From Chondrilla cf. caribensis (Eukaryota; Porifera; Demospongiae; Chondrillida; Chondrillidae): 64,000 nt of DNA. Location of the stretch: contig OZ026556.1 in assembly GCA_964020155.1 (NCBI GenBank), forward strand, positions 852,501 to 916,500, written 5' to 3'. Shown piece after piece: positions 12,213 to 31,403 of the stretch (position 1 is the first letter of the stretch; each line of letters opens with the position of its first letter). The notes below the pieces were generated by a model. It was not told the origin of the DNA. It did no database searches and saw nothing but the letters and a program-made list of their open reading frames with translations. The position numbers and the translations under genes are program-made.

Positions 12213-13954
12213 CACATGGGTGCGTGTGTGCGTGTGTGATGCAAGTATGTGTTTGTACATGTATGCATGTGAAGTTGAATGCATGCAGTATATAATTTTA
12301 TGCAGACATGTTGTGTGTATATGAATCAATATATACCCATACTTGCTGTAGTGTGTACGTATATACTGATATGCGTAGGTGGTAAACCATCGTATTTGTT
12401 GTCATCGTCACAGGCTGTAGCTTATATGAAGCCCTTCAGTTTTGACCTCAGGACAACCTTCAACTCAGGTCTCCCTTCCCTGGCTTATGCAACCCAATTC
12501 TGTGAGGAGGCCCAAAGGTGCTGCATCAAGGGGTATGGCTATGAGCACTTCTACAAGTACCTCGGATGTCCGAAGATCCAGATGAAAGTTACAGTGAGCA
12601 CTATCACATATTGTGTAGCACCATCACCAATTATACATGTAACACTATCTTGATCATGTAACACCATCACCAATCATGCAACACCATCACCAATCATGTA
12701 CTGCCATCACTGATCATTTAGTGCCATCACTAATCTTGCAGCGCCATCACCGATTGTGTAGTGCCATCATCGATCATGTAGTGCCATCACTGATCATGTA
12801 GTGCCATCACCGATTTTGCATCACCATCAGCTCTTGAAACAATATGTGTGAGTGAGTTCATGTTATTAATCCGGGGCCCTTCATCTGGTTCCTTCATTGC
12901 TAGGGATTTGGACACTGCGATATCCTTACGAATGCTGGCTGGGAAAGTAAGTGTGACCGAGTGATGTTTCCGTGGTGATGTATCATATGATTGTTTTCAC
13001 TGAAAATGAAGAGTGCTGAGTTGTAAGCAGTCATGTGACCATCACACACTGCTGTCACAGCATATCGTCTATCTGTCTACACTGCTCTGTATGTTGTGAT
13101 GTATTGTCACTCTACCTGTAAGTACTGTACATGTTGTGTCATCATCTATGAATATGTATTGTACAGAGTGTGTCATTGTCATCTTACTTGTGAGTGCTAT
13201 ACAAGGTGCATTATTGTCTCTGTGTTGTACAAGATGTATCATCATTACCTCACCTATATGTGTGTACTGTACAAGGTGTGTCATCACCACCTTACCAGTG
13301 AGTACTGTACAAGGTGTGTCATCGTCACCATACCTGTGAGTGCTGTACAAGGTGTGTCATCGTCACCTTACCAGTGAGTACTGTACAAGGTGTGTCATCG
13401 TCACCATACCTGTGAGTGCTGTACAAGGTGTGTCATCGTCACCATACCTGTGAGTGCTGTACAAGGTGTGTCATCGTCACCTTACCAGTGAGTACTGTAC
13501 AAGGTGTGTCATCGTCACCTTACCTGTGAGTGCTGTACAAGGTGTGTCATCGTCACCTTACCAGTGAGTACTGTACAAGGTGTGTCATCGTCACCTTACC
13601 TGTGAGTGCTGTACAAGGTGTGTCATCGTCACCTTACCAGTGAGTACTGTACAAGGTGTGTTATCACCACCTCACCAGTGTGTGCTGTACAAGTTGTTTC
13701 ATCGTCACTGTACCTGTGTGTATGGCCTGTCATCATCTCCGCTCTCTCTCCTTGTGGTAGTTTGTCATCTTGCTCACATGTGCAAGACGGACGAACACAA
13801 CAATCGAGTGCTCTACAGACACACTGTCTCTGGTATAATGTCCGCCTTCTTTGGGACCTATGTGCAGGGGAACAGGGACCAGCTGCAGTATGTCACAAAC
13901 TCCTCCCTCATTCCCGTTAACGTCACTGATTTCCTTGTTGATGTGAATTGCTAA
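10502..13954 (+). CDS. Secreted alpha/beta-hydrolase-like protein (copy H1)
   Basis: Six coding exons are supported: 10502-10559 (signal peptide MKMNVIFSLVVFICVAES), 10977-11084, 11779-11922 (contains GLGGHSGGGGAA, a GxSxG nucleophile elbow), 12414-12593 (Cys-rich FCEEAQRCCIKG), 12904-12946 (GFGHCDIL, likely catalytic His) and 13761-13954 (ends DVNC, TAA). Phases agree except between exons 2 and 3 (phase 1 into phase 0), so at least one exon between 11085 and 11778 is unassigned or lost. The chain before the nucleophile is short for this fold. A chlorophyllase/PAF-acetylhydrolase-like fold is inferred from motifs; substrate unknown. AATAAA at 13976-13981 is a candidate polyA signal. H1 is a duplicate of H0. 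Confidence 0.7.
11187..11240. repeat. (GT)n microsatellite in H1 intron
   Basis: A simple GT run between exon 2 and exon 3 of H1, within the stretch where an exon is missing. Confidence 0.9.
11960..12290. repeat. (GT)n array with internal duplicated segment in H1 intron
   Basis: Long GT runs are followed by a unit of about 115 bp (tgcacatgggtgcgtgtgtg ... gcagtatataat) that is present twice in tandem. Confidence 0.85.
12600..12835. repeat. About 21-bp minisatellite in H1 intron
   Basis: Repeated accatcaccaatcatgta-type units, the paralogue of the array at 1-165. Confidence 0.85.
13090..13735. repeat. About 38-bp minisatellite in last intron of H1
   Basis: Sixteen or so units of the form agtgagtactgtacaaggtg+tgtcatcgtcacc are tandemly arrayed, much longer than the array in H0. 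Confidence 0.9.
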
Positions 13955-14780
13955 TATTTGGTTTGTATGTATAGAAATAAACTATTATCTTTTTGAGTGT
14001 GAAGATATTGCAAATTGTGTAATTTTAGCAATATATTTAACCTGATCGTGTGTAGATCTGTTAGTATAAAATTTGTATATTATCCTGTGTAATTATTGTT
14101 CAGACTCTGTTAATATAATTTATAATACAAGTACTTGCTGCATAATATACCAGTACATACGTATCTGCCACAATTTGTTTTCAAAAATTTTATTATGGTG
14201 GATTAATAAGCTTGGTGGATCAACTGGATATACAGTACTAATTGCACTTGCATGACATGCAACACTCGTTGATTGAGATGGTTCGCGATCGCTCAATTGC
14301 ATAAAGCGGTAATTCATATACTCCTCAGCATGCAGTCATATTGAATCGTGTGTCCACACATACCAAATAACAGTATTGCATGTGCAATAATCTTCATAAT
14401 GGTATATCTGTATGTATGTACGAGTATACGTATGTTTGCATAATACTACATACAGTAGCTGTCAATCATACACACAAAATATTGTGTATACGTTATACAT
14501 ACGTAGCATAATAATTATATATGTGTGATATGATCTGATTCAATGAACGCTATACAGTACTAACACATCATGAATACATACATATGTACATGTGTATACA
14601 ATGTTCCATGCAATACTGTGCTGTCACATTTTGTCTCTTTTCAACAGTTCAAAGTTGCTACAACCCAGGATATAAAACAACACAAACAAACATGCAAAAA
14701 TATACACAAACAGGGGAAAACCGATATGCAGTTTGAGTGTTTGAAGTTACACGGCAAAAATAATAAAGGTGACACACTGT
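13955..14780. other. Convergent spacer between H1 and RTK2
   Basis: Paralogous to 988-1663 and similarly AT-rich. No exon is seen. Confidence 0.6.
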
Positions 14781-22976
<8,196 letters not shown>

Positions 22977-23102
22977 CGATCGACTTAATAACTCTAACAA
23001 ATACAAACGACTCCTTAAGCTTGTTACGGAGACTACCGACCATCTTTACCCGACTACCAATGTACGTATAACACGTCACGTGCTAACCGTACGTAGTATA
23101 AT

Positions 23103-23562
23103 TTTTTTTTTTTTTTGAATAATAATACTCAATTAACGAATACACATGCATACTATAAGTATACAGTTTAAAATAGTATAGTCAGTATAGAAGTACGAAA
23201 ATCAAAGTGCGTGTTATGTGAGGCCATAGCAAAAGTGAATGATACGATTAGTCCAAGAATCTGCCTTCAGTGACAGCCAGCTCGATGTTGCTGGATCTGC
23301 AAGCATGTCGGGAGTTTGATTGAGCTCCTCGGATGCAGGTAATAGCCCATCTCAGCAAGGAGAAGCTGATTTGACATCTCAACCATCCGAGTGTGACAGA
23401 GTAGTTGGTGTTACGCTTCTCAGACAACATTGAGGCTAATCTTCTGTAGAATGTCTGTGCCAACTTCCCCATGCCACCGGTAGTACTGAACACAAGGGGT
23501 GTAAATGAGCCATGTTCGATTTCAAGGATGCGTTGCTCATACATGCGCTTCTTAGTCCTCTC
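23103..23562 (-). mobile_element. 5'-truncated LINE with target-site duplication
   Basis: A poly-T run at 23103-23116 (poly-A on the minus strand) follows a minus-strand reading frame (23544-23248) with the motifs FTPLVFSTTGGMG, FYRRLASMLSEKR and GWLRCQISFSLLR, resembling a C-terminal segment found in invertebrate retroelement proteins (recognised from memory, not searched). The body is bounded by a 13-bp direct repeat, TACGTAGTATAAT, at 23090-23102 and 23563-23575, as expected of target-primed reverse transcription. Confidence 0.75.
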
Positions 23563-23666
23563 TACGTAGTATAATAAATGGAGATTACGTAGGTAATCGG
23601 AGTTAATAAGGGAGGCTTACGTAATAAGGGTGTTGCGCAATTAAGTAATGGCAGACCGTCACAGCG

Positions 23667-24480
23667 TAGTCTGGCTCGCTAGACCGTCCCAACTGTGCGC
23701 CTAGGGCGGCAAGAAAGGGAAGGGACGGTCTAGCGGCAATAGAGATTAGTTAACACCTTTTCGACCAATCAGGAGCGACTACCCGGAATCGCGGCAATTG
23801 AATTCATGACTTGCGGTTCTTCGTATAATCAATGATATCATTATATTCAGTGCATACTATCGCTAACGTACGTTCGCTCTAGAAAGCCTGCAGAAGTCGT
23901 CGTTGCGATTATCATCTTTTAGTAGGATGCGCTCAAGGGTATTGATTCTGGCGACGAAACCTTCGTTGGTCTGCCTACGGGACACGGCAAGTCTATCTTG
24001 TTCGAGTGCGCGCCACACTGTGGATTTGTTGTCTTGCGATACAAAACGTCCTCTGTCCTCCGTATTTGTTATTTCACCCTTAATCGAGCTTATCAAAAGT
24101 CAAGTAAAAGACCTTTGCAATCGTAAACAGACGATTGTAAGGTTGTCTTGCGGAGTTACAATTCAAAAAGAAGCTCAACTACGTGACGGTATTGTCAGAT
24201 ACGTGTTTTCTTCGCCTGAGGCTGCAAACGAGAATAAATAGAAAGCTTTGCTCGCGACTCCTAGTTTTAATCAAGGAATTGAGGCTGTCTTCGTCGATGA
24301 AGCGCACTGTGTCGAAGTTGAACCTTTTCGACGTACTTACGATTAGCATGTAATTGGGCACTCGTTAATTATCGTCAATCGATAAGGCGAAGGTGTTAAC
24401 TAATCTCTATTGCCGCTAGACCGTCCCTTCCCTTTTCTCGCCCTCGGCGCATAGTTGGGACGGTCTAGCAGGCCAGACTA
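23667..24480. mobile_element. 814-bp TIR DNA transposon with 9-bp target duplication
   Basis: Inverted termini of about 90 bp begin TAGTCTGGC and run to TTAGTTAACACCTT. Each TIR contains its own hairpin (CTAGACCGTCCC paired with GGGACGGTCTAG). The 9-bp direct repeat GTCACAGCG flanks it (23658-23666, 24481-24489), and the unoccupied site is present once at about 30615-30623. A 9-bp duplication fits Mutator-like elements, but no transposase is present, so the superfamily is uncertain. Confidence 0.88.
23903..24355 (+). pseudogene. RecQ-type helicase fragment carried inside the TIR element
   Basis: The frame reads VISPLIELIKSQVKDL, then YVFSSPEA, an in-frame TAG at 24239-24241 and then AVFVDEAHCVE. 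These match the order of RecQ-family motifs Ia, Ib and II (SPLxxLxxDQV, SPE, DEAHC). The Walker-A segment and the helicase C-terminal half are absent, so it cannot be a working helicase. It is either captured host sequence or the relic of a helicase encoded by the parental transposon. Confidence 0.7.
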
Positions 24481-24751
24481 GTCACAGCGCAGCTCGTTAT
24501 GTGAATGGGTCGTTTTGAATGAAGGTTTCGCCGATCGAAGATCCAATGTACGTCGTAGTTCGATGCGCTGACCAATCTGGATATTATAGGTGTTGCGTGG
24601 TTACAGAAATAGTCATTCTGTAAACAGAATTCCTGGAGAGAAGTGAACAATTTGAGCTGTCCGTGAAAGCGTTTTATTTCTTCGAAGTTGGCCGTCGTCT
24701 CGTTCTTCAATTCAAGGTTTTATTCTCGCTGGTACCGTACGGTGTAATACT

Positions 24752-27205
24752 ATGTCTCAAGAGCCGGTTCCGAGTGTTCTGGAGTTGAGTCAGTCGGTCA
24801 AAGACCTCACGTCCGCAGTTTCTTCTATTCAAAGGCAGCAGGAACGTCTGCTCGATTCGCTTATAGCCACTCAGCCTGGGGTACAGGCGTCTCAAATACA
24901 ACCCCTTTCGACGGGGAACGAAGGTATGTTCTGTAATGTTATTTGTTGTTTGAGAGGTTGGTTTATTTTGTGGTGGCTATATTTTAATTGGTGGTTAGTT
25001 ATTGGTCATGGTAGGCGTTACTTTCGGTTATGGGTGTGTCAGTTGACTTCGTAGGTGTTGGGAGGCTCTATATTTAGTTTGTGTGTCTAGGTGGTGATAC
25101 CTCTTTTGTTTTTTGGGATGTATTTTGGGAGTATTTGTCATGTCTTGAAATATATTTCGAGGGTTTTGGGTGGGGTATTTTTAGTGTTTTTCGGATTTGT
25201 TGGAGTGTCCCGGTTGTGGCCTCCCGAGCTTTCGGGGATATTTTGGAGTGACCTGGTTGTGGCCTCCCGAACTTTTGGGGATATTTTGGAGTGACCCGGT
25301 TGTGGCCTCCCGAGCTTTTGGGGATATTTTGGAGTGACCCGGTTGTGGCCTCCTGAGCTTTTGGGGATATTTTGGAGTGACCCGGTTGTGGCCTCCTGTA
25401 TTTTTCGGGATATTTTTTGGAGTGATCCAATTGTGGCCTCCAGCATTTTTTGGGGATATTTCGGAGTGATCCGGTTGTGGCCTCCCGAGTTTTCTGGGAA
25501 TATTTTTGGAGTGACCCGGTTGTGGTCTCCTGTATTTTCGGGATATTTTTGGAGTGACCCGGTTGTGGCCTCCTGTATTTTTCGGGATATTTTTTGGAGT
25601 GATCCGATTGTGGCCTCCAGCATTTTTGGGGGATATTTCGGAGTGATCCGGTTGTGGCCTCCCGAGTTTTCTGGGAATATTTTTGGAGTGACCCGGTTGT
25701 GGCCTCCTGTATTTTCGGGATATTTTTGGAGTGACCCGGTTGTGGCCTCCTGTATTTTTCGGGATATTTTTTGGAGTGATCCGATTGTGGCCTCCAGCAT
25801 TTTTGGGGGATATTTCGGAGTGATCCGGTTGTGGCCTCCCGAGTTTTCTGGGAATATTTTTGGAGTGACCCGGTTGTGGCCTCCTGTATTTTCGGGATAT
25901 TTTTGGAGTGACCCGGTTGTGGCCTCCTGTATTTTTCGGGATATTTTTGGAGTGACCCGGTTGTGGCCTCCTGTATTTTGGGGATATTTTGGAGTGACCC
26001 GGTTGTGGCCTCCTGTATTTTGGGGATATTTTGGAGTGACCCGGTTGTGGCCTCCTGTATTTTTCGGGATATTTTTGGAGTGACCCGGTTGTGGCCTCCT
26101 GGTTTATTGTTGTGGCTTCCTGGGGTTTTGGGTATATCGGAGTGACCCAGTTTTGGCCTCCTAGTTCTTTGGGATGTTTTTGGAATGTCTTGGTTGTGGT
26201 TTCAGGTATGCTTCCAGATAGAGGGAAGCCACCCCGGTTTTGTGTATCCCGGTTGCAGTGTCTTTCATAGTTTATGTTTGTTTATGCGAGTTTTTTAGTT
26301 CAAATATTACCCCGTATAGTGGGCCTACTATTAATTCTAGAGTGGTTGGCACTCTATTATCTGTTGTATTTTATTTTATTTTTATGGCAGGTTCTGCCGA
26401 GAATGGTACCCTGTCGGGGGCGGAGATTGTTGTGGGGGTTGAGAAACTTGTGGGGGAGCAGGTGGATGTGAACAAGAAGGAGCTGGAGGATTTGGGATTT
26501 GTTCCAGGGGCAGGTCTTCCGGCTATTCCAGGTTCATTAGTGAAGCGAATCAAGAACGGTGAATTTGTGGAGTTTGGGGAATTGCTCCCAGAATTTATTG
26601 GGGAAGCATTTTTGGTAAAACAAGGGGGGAAATCATCAAGGAAGCCGCCCGTTGTGGACAAGTTGCCTGATTGGTTGTTGGCTTTTTCGGGTTTAGCAGC
26701 TGTATTGGTCGACACTGATAAGTCTTTGGCTGCTCAGCTGATCAGCTATCAAGCTGCTATCATTTGTCTTTATCGAGATTATCCCGGCAAGGCTTGGTTG
26801 GCTTACGATAGGGCATTCAGACAGAAGATGGCTGCTTCAAAGAGAGGAGATTGGGATCAAATTGACCACGATTTGTGGGCATTAGCTTTGGGCCCTCAAA
26901 GGAGTTCGTTGCTGCAGCAGCGGTTTTTGTCTTCTCCGGGAAGTGCTAGGCGCCCTTTGTTATCTTGCGATGCTTGGAATATGCAGAGATGTTCCAAGCC
27001 TTACTGCCCATTTCCACATGTGTGTGCAGCTTGCGGTCGTCCCGGTCACCGTGTCCAGGCTTGTTCTGCAGCTGGGTCTGGAGGATCAAGTTGGTCAGGT
27101 TGGCGGCCAAATCATGTGGTCCCAGGTGGTTCATCTTGGGGTGATTTGAATACGCAATCTCATCTGCAGCAGTTGCCTGTGAGAGGTTTTCCTCAACACC
27201 GCTAG
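24752..27205 (+). CDS. Gag-like protein of DIRS-type retroelement, two exons
   Basis: Exon 1 (24752-24923, MSQEPVPSVLELSQSVKDL..., coiled-coil-like) ends at a good donor (GAAG|GTATGT). Exon 2 (26391-27205) follows tttttatggcag. The 1-nt plus 2-nt phase joins as Gly and yields about 328 aa. The C-terminus carries a Cys/His cluster (CSKPYCPFPHVC) followed by a CCHC knuckle CAACGRPGHRVQAC, typical of nucleic-acid-binding Gag proteins. The intervening 1.47 kb is mostly a minisatellite. Splicing is inferred from the sites and phase only; alternatively exon 2 could start at an internal ATG. Confidence 0.65.
25195..26200. repeat. 43-bp minisatellite with 171-bp higher-order period
   Basis: Units of about 43 bp (gagtgacccggttgtggcct + cctgtattttcgggatattt) repeat more than 20 times. 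In the middle, four variants recur as a block of 171 bp, which being divisible by three leaves long accidental reading frames on both strands. Confidence 0.92.
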
Positions 27206-27669
27206 TTACTGATAGAGTGTTGGGATTATGAGCAGACTTTGTTTATTAGTATTGATTGTATTCCATATTTATATTATTGTTAGGATGGCGTTGTAGTCGT
27301 CGGAATATTGTGAAGCTTCGTATATTTCTTGTAGTCTTTAGGGGGATTCCTCTGATTCCAGTGGTATTTACTTTATTTGTTATAATGTCAGTGTGAATAA
27401 TCTGTGAATATTGGTAGCACTATATTTAATGTCTTAGTTACATTGTTGTAATTGCTGTTTGATATTTATGGTATTCATTCATTGACAATTGTTTTTCGCT
27501 TTGGGTAATGTGCCTTTATCGATTTTGCAATTATTGTTGCAAAATGTCTCGGTGCTCTCAAACTTGTGGTGTTATAATCTGTAATAACTTTATTGGGGCA
27601 TAGATTTGAGCTGGGGTTGGTGTGGTGAGAGATTGCTTCATCTAGCTCCTTCGTTTTTTTTTCTTTTAG

Positions 27670-28784
27670 TTGGGTTTATTCCTCGCGGTTGGGCTGCAAA
27701 GGATCGTTTGGCTGATCGTTTTGTGGCTTTGCAACAAGTTTGCAGATCTCCATCCGTTGAGGGAGCTCAGTTACCAGCAGGTGTTCAGGAGATAAAGACT
27801 CGAGGCCATCAAAATAGGGTGTGGGTAGATTGTTTGCTGCGTGGGATCACCAATGGGGTGAAGGTTGGGTTCGATGGGAGGAAGGTTCGGTCTGCCAGGA
27901 AGAATTTGCCTTCAGCGTCAGAGAAACCGGAGGTGATTCGAGATTATATTGGAAAGGAGTTGAGGAAGGGCAATATATCGGGGCCATGGCCAAGAGAGGT
28001 GCTGCCTCAATTGATCGCTAATCGATTTGGGGTGATTCCAAAATCCAATGGCAAGTGGCGATTGATTGTCGATCTCTCATTCCCGAAGGGTTGTAGCGTC
28101 AATGAAGGTATTGATAAGAGTTTGACGGGGATGGTGTACTCGTCAGTAGTTGATGCGGCTCAGGTTTTGTTGCGTTTGGGTAAAGGAGCTTTGTTGGCTA
28201 AGGTGGATGTGGCTAGTGCTTATAGGATCATTCCGGTTCATCCAGAGGATCGTATGCTTTTGGGTATGTCTTGGGAAGACAAAGTTTATGTTGATAAGCA
28301 GTTACCATTCGGTTTGTCTTCAGCTCCGGTGATTTTTAATGCGTATGCTGATGGGGTAGAGTGGATTTTGAGGAAGGAGGGAGTGTCGCATGTGCTCCAC
28401 TACTTGGACGATTTTTTGGTTATGGGCCATCCTGATTGTGGTGAATGTCAAAGTGCATTATCAACAGTGATGAGAGTGTGCGAGGATCTGGGGGTTCCTT
28501 TGGCTGAAGAGAAATTGGAAGGGCCTGTAAAATCTATTCAGTTTTTGGGGTTTATTTTGGACACCGTACGAATGGAGATTCGGTTGCCAGAGAGTAAATT
28601 ATCTTCTTTGTCGAAGTTGTTGGAGGAGTGGACGGGTCGTAAGTCATGCATGAAGAACGATCTCGAGCAGTTGTTGGGCAAGTTGAATCATGCCTGTGTG
28701 GTGATTCCTAATGGAAGGATCTTCCTTCGTTGCTTTTCTCTTTTGATATTATTTGATACGCATGGTTATTTATGTTATTTCTAA
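27670..28784 (+). pseudogene. DIRS-type reverse transcriptase, 3'-truncated
   Basis: RT motifs run in order: NRFGVIPKSNGKWRLIVDLS, LLAKVDVASAYRIIPVHPED, LPFGLSSAPVIFNAY, the catalytic YLDDFLVMG and LEGPVKSIQFLGFIL, then the start of an RNase-H-like region (LLGKLNHACVVIPNGRIFLR). Similarity breaks off near 28730 and the frame stops at 28784. No tyrosine recombinase follows. A pyrimidine-rich acceptor (tttttttcttttag, ending 27669) precedes the first RT-like residues, so this may be a spliced downstream exon. DIRS assignment rests on motif style. Confidence 0.75.
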
Positions 28785-29036
28785 TAACGCTTAGGATATG
28801 ATGGCAGGTCGATTAGATGTTTATTCGTGGGTAGTTTCTTCGGTAGTGGGAAGGAGGGGCGAAGTTGGTGTTACAGTGGGCAGAATAGTTTGGCAATGGT
28901 AGGATATAGGGGTAAGAGTTTGCAACTGTATGTGGGCTACTCACTTGAGGGTAATTATTATCTTCGGGGTTTTGGTCGGCGTTTGTCGGCGTCTCGACGT
29001 GGTTTGGGGGAATTCCAGCTGCGGCTGTCATTTGTG

Positions 29037-29231
29037 GAAGAAGCATGGCTTCCCCAATCCACGTGTAGGGGGGCGTGTCGATTCGATGTCCCAGCCGACC
29101 GCCAGTCATGGGATCGATCGATTCCGTGGCGAGGTTGGTACTTGAGCAGATCGACTGGATCTGACTACGGAGCGACGATTCAAAGGCAGTTTGAGTTATG
29201 ATCTGGTTTGTTTGGTAAGCGTCACTAATTA
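29037..29231. repeat. 195-bp retroelement end, copy B1
   Basis: gaagaagcatggcttcccca ... gcgtcactaatta is repeated with the same length at 31026-31220. It is likely the 3' terminal portion of the retroelement. Confidence 0.75.
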
Positions 29232-30532
29232 CCGAGCGTTAGCGAGGTAATTGGGGCGAGCGGAAGCGAGCCCCACACTAGCGGTAAGGCCCGACTTCCG
29301 GTTGTGGTCCACAATATATATATATATGTATCACACGAATTTTGGCCCAGAAGCGAAAAGCGTCGTTCCCTTCGATTCGGCTGCCTCCTTGCCGACGAAG
29401 GCCTCGTAGAAGGTCTTCGACCGGGCTCGGGCACAATCTCGAACGATTCAGCAACGCCGTCGGTCGATTTCACGGGCGAGGGGCTCCGAGTCTTCTACCC
29501 GACTCGACCGTCTTCGACTGGCTGCCGTTCCTCTCTCGAACGAGGCAGGTCTTCGGCCGAAGCTTTATCCTCCCCTCAAGTCTCGACTAAGGCCCAAGTA
29601 GGCGGCGGGAACAGTCGGGTCTCCAACAAGAAGCCAGGGAATCCCGTCAAGTCCACCCCACTCTGAAGAACGTATTTCAACGGATCACCATCGCAAACGA
29701 CATAGGGATGTCGATGACGTAATGTCATAGCTGAAGGCACGGTGACATCCACTTTGGCAGACATTTGTGCATGACGTCATTGGCCTGAAAAGATGGCGAT
29801 TCTACGTGTTTCGGTTGCGTTCCTATATACTGTTGTGGATGTAGCCATAGTAGGATAGGTAAACTTATTTATAGACTGTGGAGGCCACTCTAAATAGTGT
29901 ACCTAACCCAACCTACTAGCCATTTTAAATAATTTCATGAGCATTAATCTCCGGTATACACATTTTCAGCTCCCTTTCGCGAGCCCCAGCAGACTCTGTC
30001 TGAACTAGTTGTTTCCGTTCGTTTGGGGAGTCCGATCGAGGTTGCCCACGCACATAATTGCGGTGGTCGCCAATATTGTGTGATTTAGGTCACTTTTTGG
30101 TTTCTTTGAACGCAAATCGTTCGTCGATCGAAGCGTTCAGCATTAAGTCGTCCCACCGACGGTAATGGGGCACCGTCTCAGCATATATTGAAATGGCAAA
30201 CTTAGACAAAGGTTGCCTGTGGTTCACACACGATCCGTTAAAAGAGCACTTACTTTTCGATTCCTCCCGTCGACAAATTTCGGACCACATCAGTACTGAG
30301 TACCTTAAAACAATTCGAATAACAATTGTCAACTTTTTTGCACAACGATTTTTCGATTTCCATCGCCGAAGAGCAGGGTTCGCCAATCCGTCGTTCGGGA
30401 CACCAAATGGTCAGCCATCATGACGTCCATTTTGGAAGACATTTTTAGATGATGTCACTGAATACGTCAATATCATAGATCTTGATATGCAAGATCTATT
30501 TGCGAGGTTCTGAACTTTGTTCACAACTAGTT
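29232..30532. other. Unassigned 1.3-kb insert between the two retroelement copies
   Basis: It begins with near-palindromes (taccgagcgttagcgaggta; ggggcgagcggaagcgagcc) like MITE ends. It holds short reading frames on both strands (for example about 29304-29666 + and 30193-30423 +) that I do not recognise. It has no match elsewhere in the window. Confidence 0.45.
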
Positions 30533-30789
30533 AAATGGAGATTACGTAGGTAATCGGAGTTAATTAGGGAGGCTTACGTAATAAGGGTGTTGCGCAATTA
30601 AGTAATGGCAGACCGTCACAGCGCAGCTCGTTATGTGAATGGGTCGTTTTGAATGAAGGTTTCGCCGATCGAAGATCCAATGTACGTCGTAGTTCGATGC
30701 GCTGACCAATCTGGATATTATAGGTGTTGCGTGGTTACAGAAATAGTCATTCTGTAAACAGAATTCCTGGAGAGAAGTGAACAATTTGA
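30533..30789. repeat. Retroelement region A2 (uninterrupted copy of A1)
   Basis: Matches 23576-23666 joined to 24490-24655 and therefore shows the empty target site of the 814-bp TIR transposon. Confidence 0.8.
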
Positions 30790-31025
30790 TTTTTAGTCCC
30801 TCCCTTCTCCCAGCCCTTCAAGTTGAGGGTAGTATGGAGTGTTTTGTTCAGGGGAGACTCGCGTAGTCGTTGTTTCTCGCGGGTAATTAGGCAGGCCTAG
30901 GGGTGTAGGGGTAGGTTTGTTGGGGGTCTCTCTTTTTTGTTTGTTCTGCAGGTCGTCAAGATAGTCGGATCGGTTGTGTAGCTCGTTTCTCTCCACCATT
31001 TATTGGTGTGATAAGGCTGGGTGTT

Positions 31026-31220
31026 GAAGAAGCATGGCTTCCCCAATCCACGTGTAGGGGGGCGTGTCGATTCGATGTCCCAGCCGACCGCCAGTCATGG
31101 GATCGATCGATTCCGTGGCGAGGTTGGTACTTGAGCAGATCGACTGGATCTGACTACGGAGCGACGATTCAAAGGCAGTTTGAGTTATGATCTGGTTTGT
31201 TTGGTAAGCGTCACTAATTA
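31026..31220. repeat. 195-bp retroelement end, copy B2
   Basis: Direct repeat of 29037-29231. A2 and B2 are separated by only 236 bp, so this is an internally deleted second element. Sequence matching the host region near 53809 resumes at 31221 (atccgctccacaatcaacac). Confidence 0.75.
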
Positions 31221-31403
31221 ATCCGCTCCACAATCAACACGTCTGAAAGTGCAGTTATTATCACCACTTCGAAAACTACCTCGCTTATATACGGTACGCA
31301 CACTCAGACAATGTCATGGTATACATTGGATTTTAAGTTACAATCATGAACGATTTCACATCAATTATTCCTGACAACAAGCAACAAGACACATAAGAGA
31401 AGT

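Larger units (their letters stand above)
23576..24655. repeat. 5' terminal region A1 of retroelement, split by a DNA transposon
   Basis: 23576-23666 plus 24490-24655 match 30533-30789 almost base for base. The 23667-24480 transposon interrupts this copy. It probably represents the retroelement's 5' end or leader. Confidence 0.7.

Noticed and set aside
25138..26083. 220- and 249-residue open frames on opposite strands
   Set aside because: Both arise from a minisatellite with a 171-bp period and no splice or start context. They show no protein-like variation.
29304..29764. Overlapping short frames in the retroelement spacer
   Set aside because: No recognisable motif, no partner copy and mutual overlap on both strands. 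Kept only as an unassigned insert.
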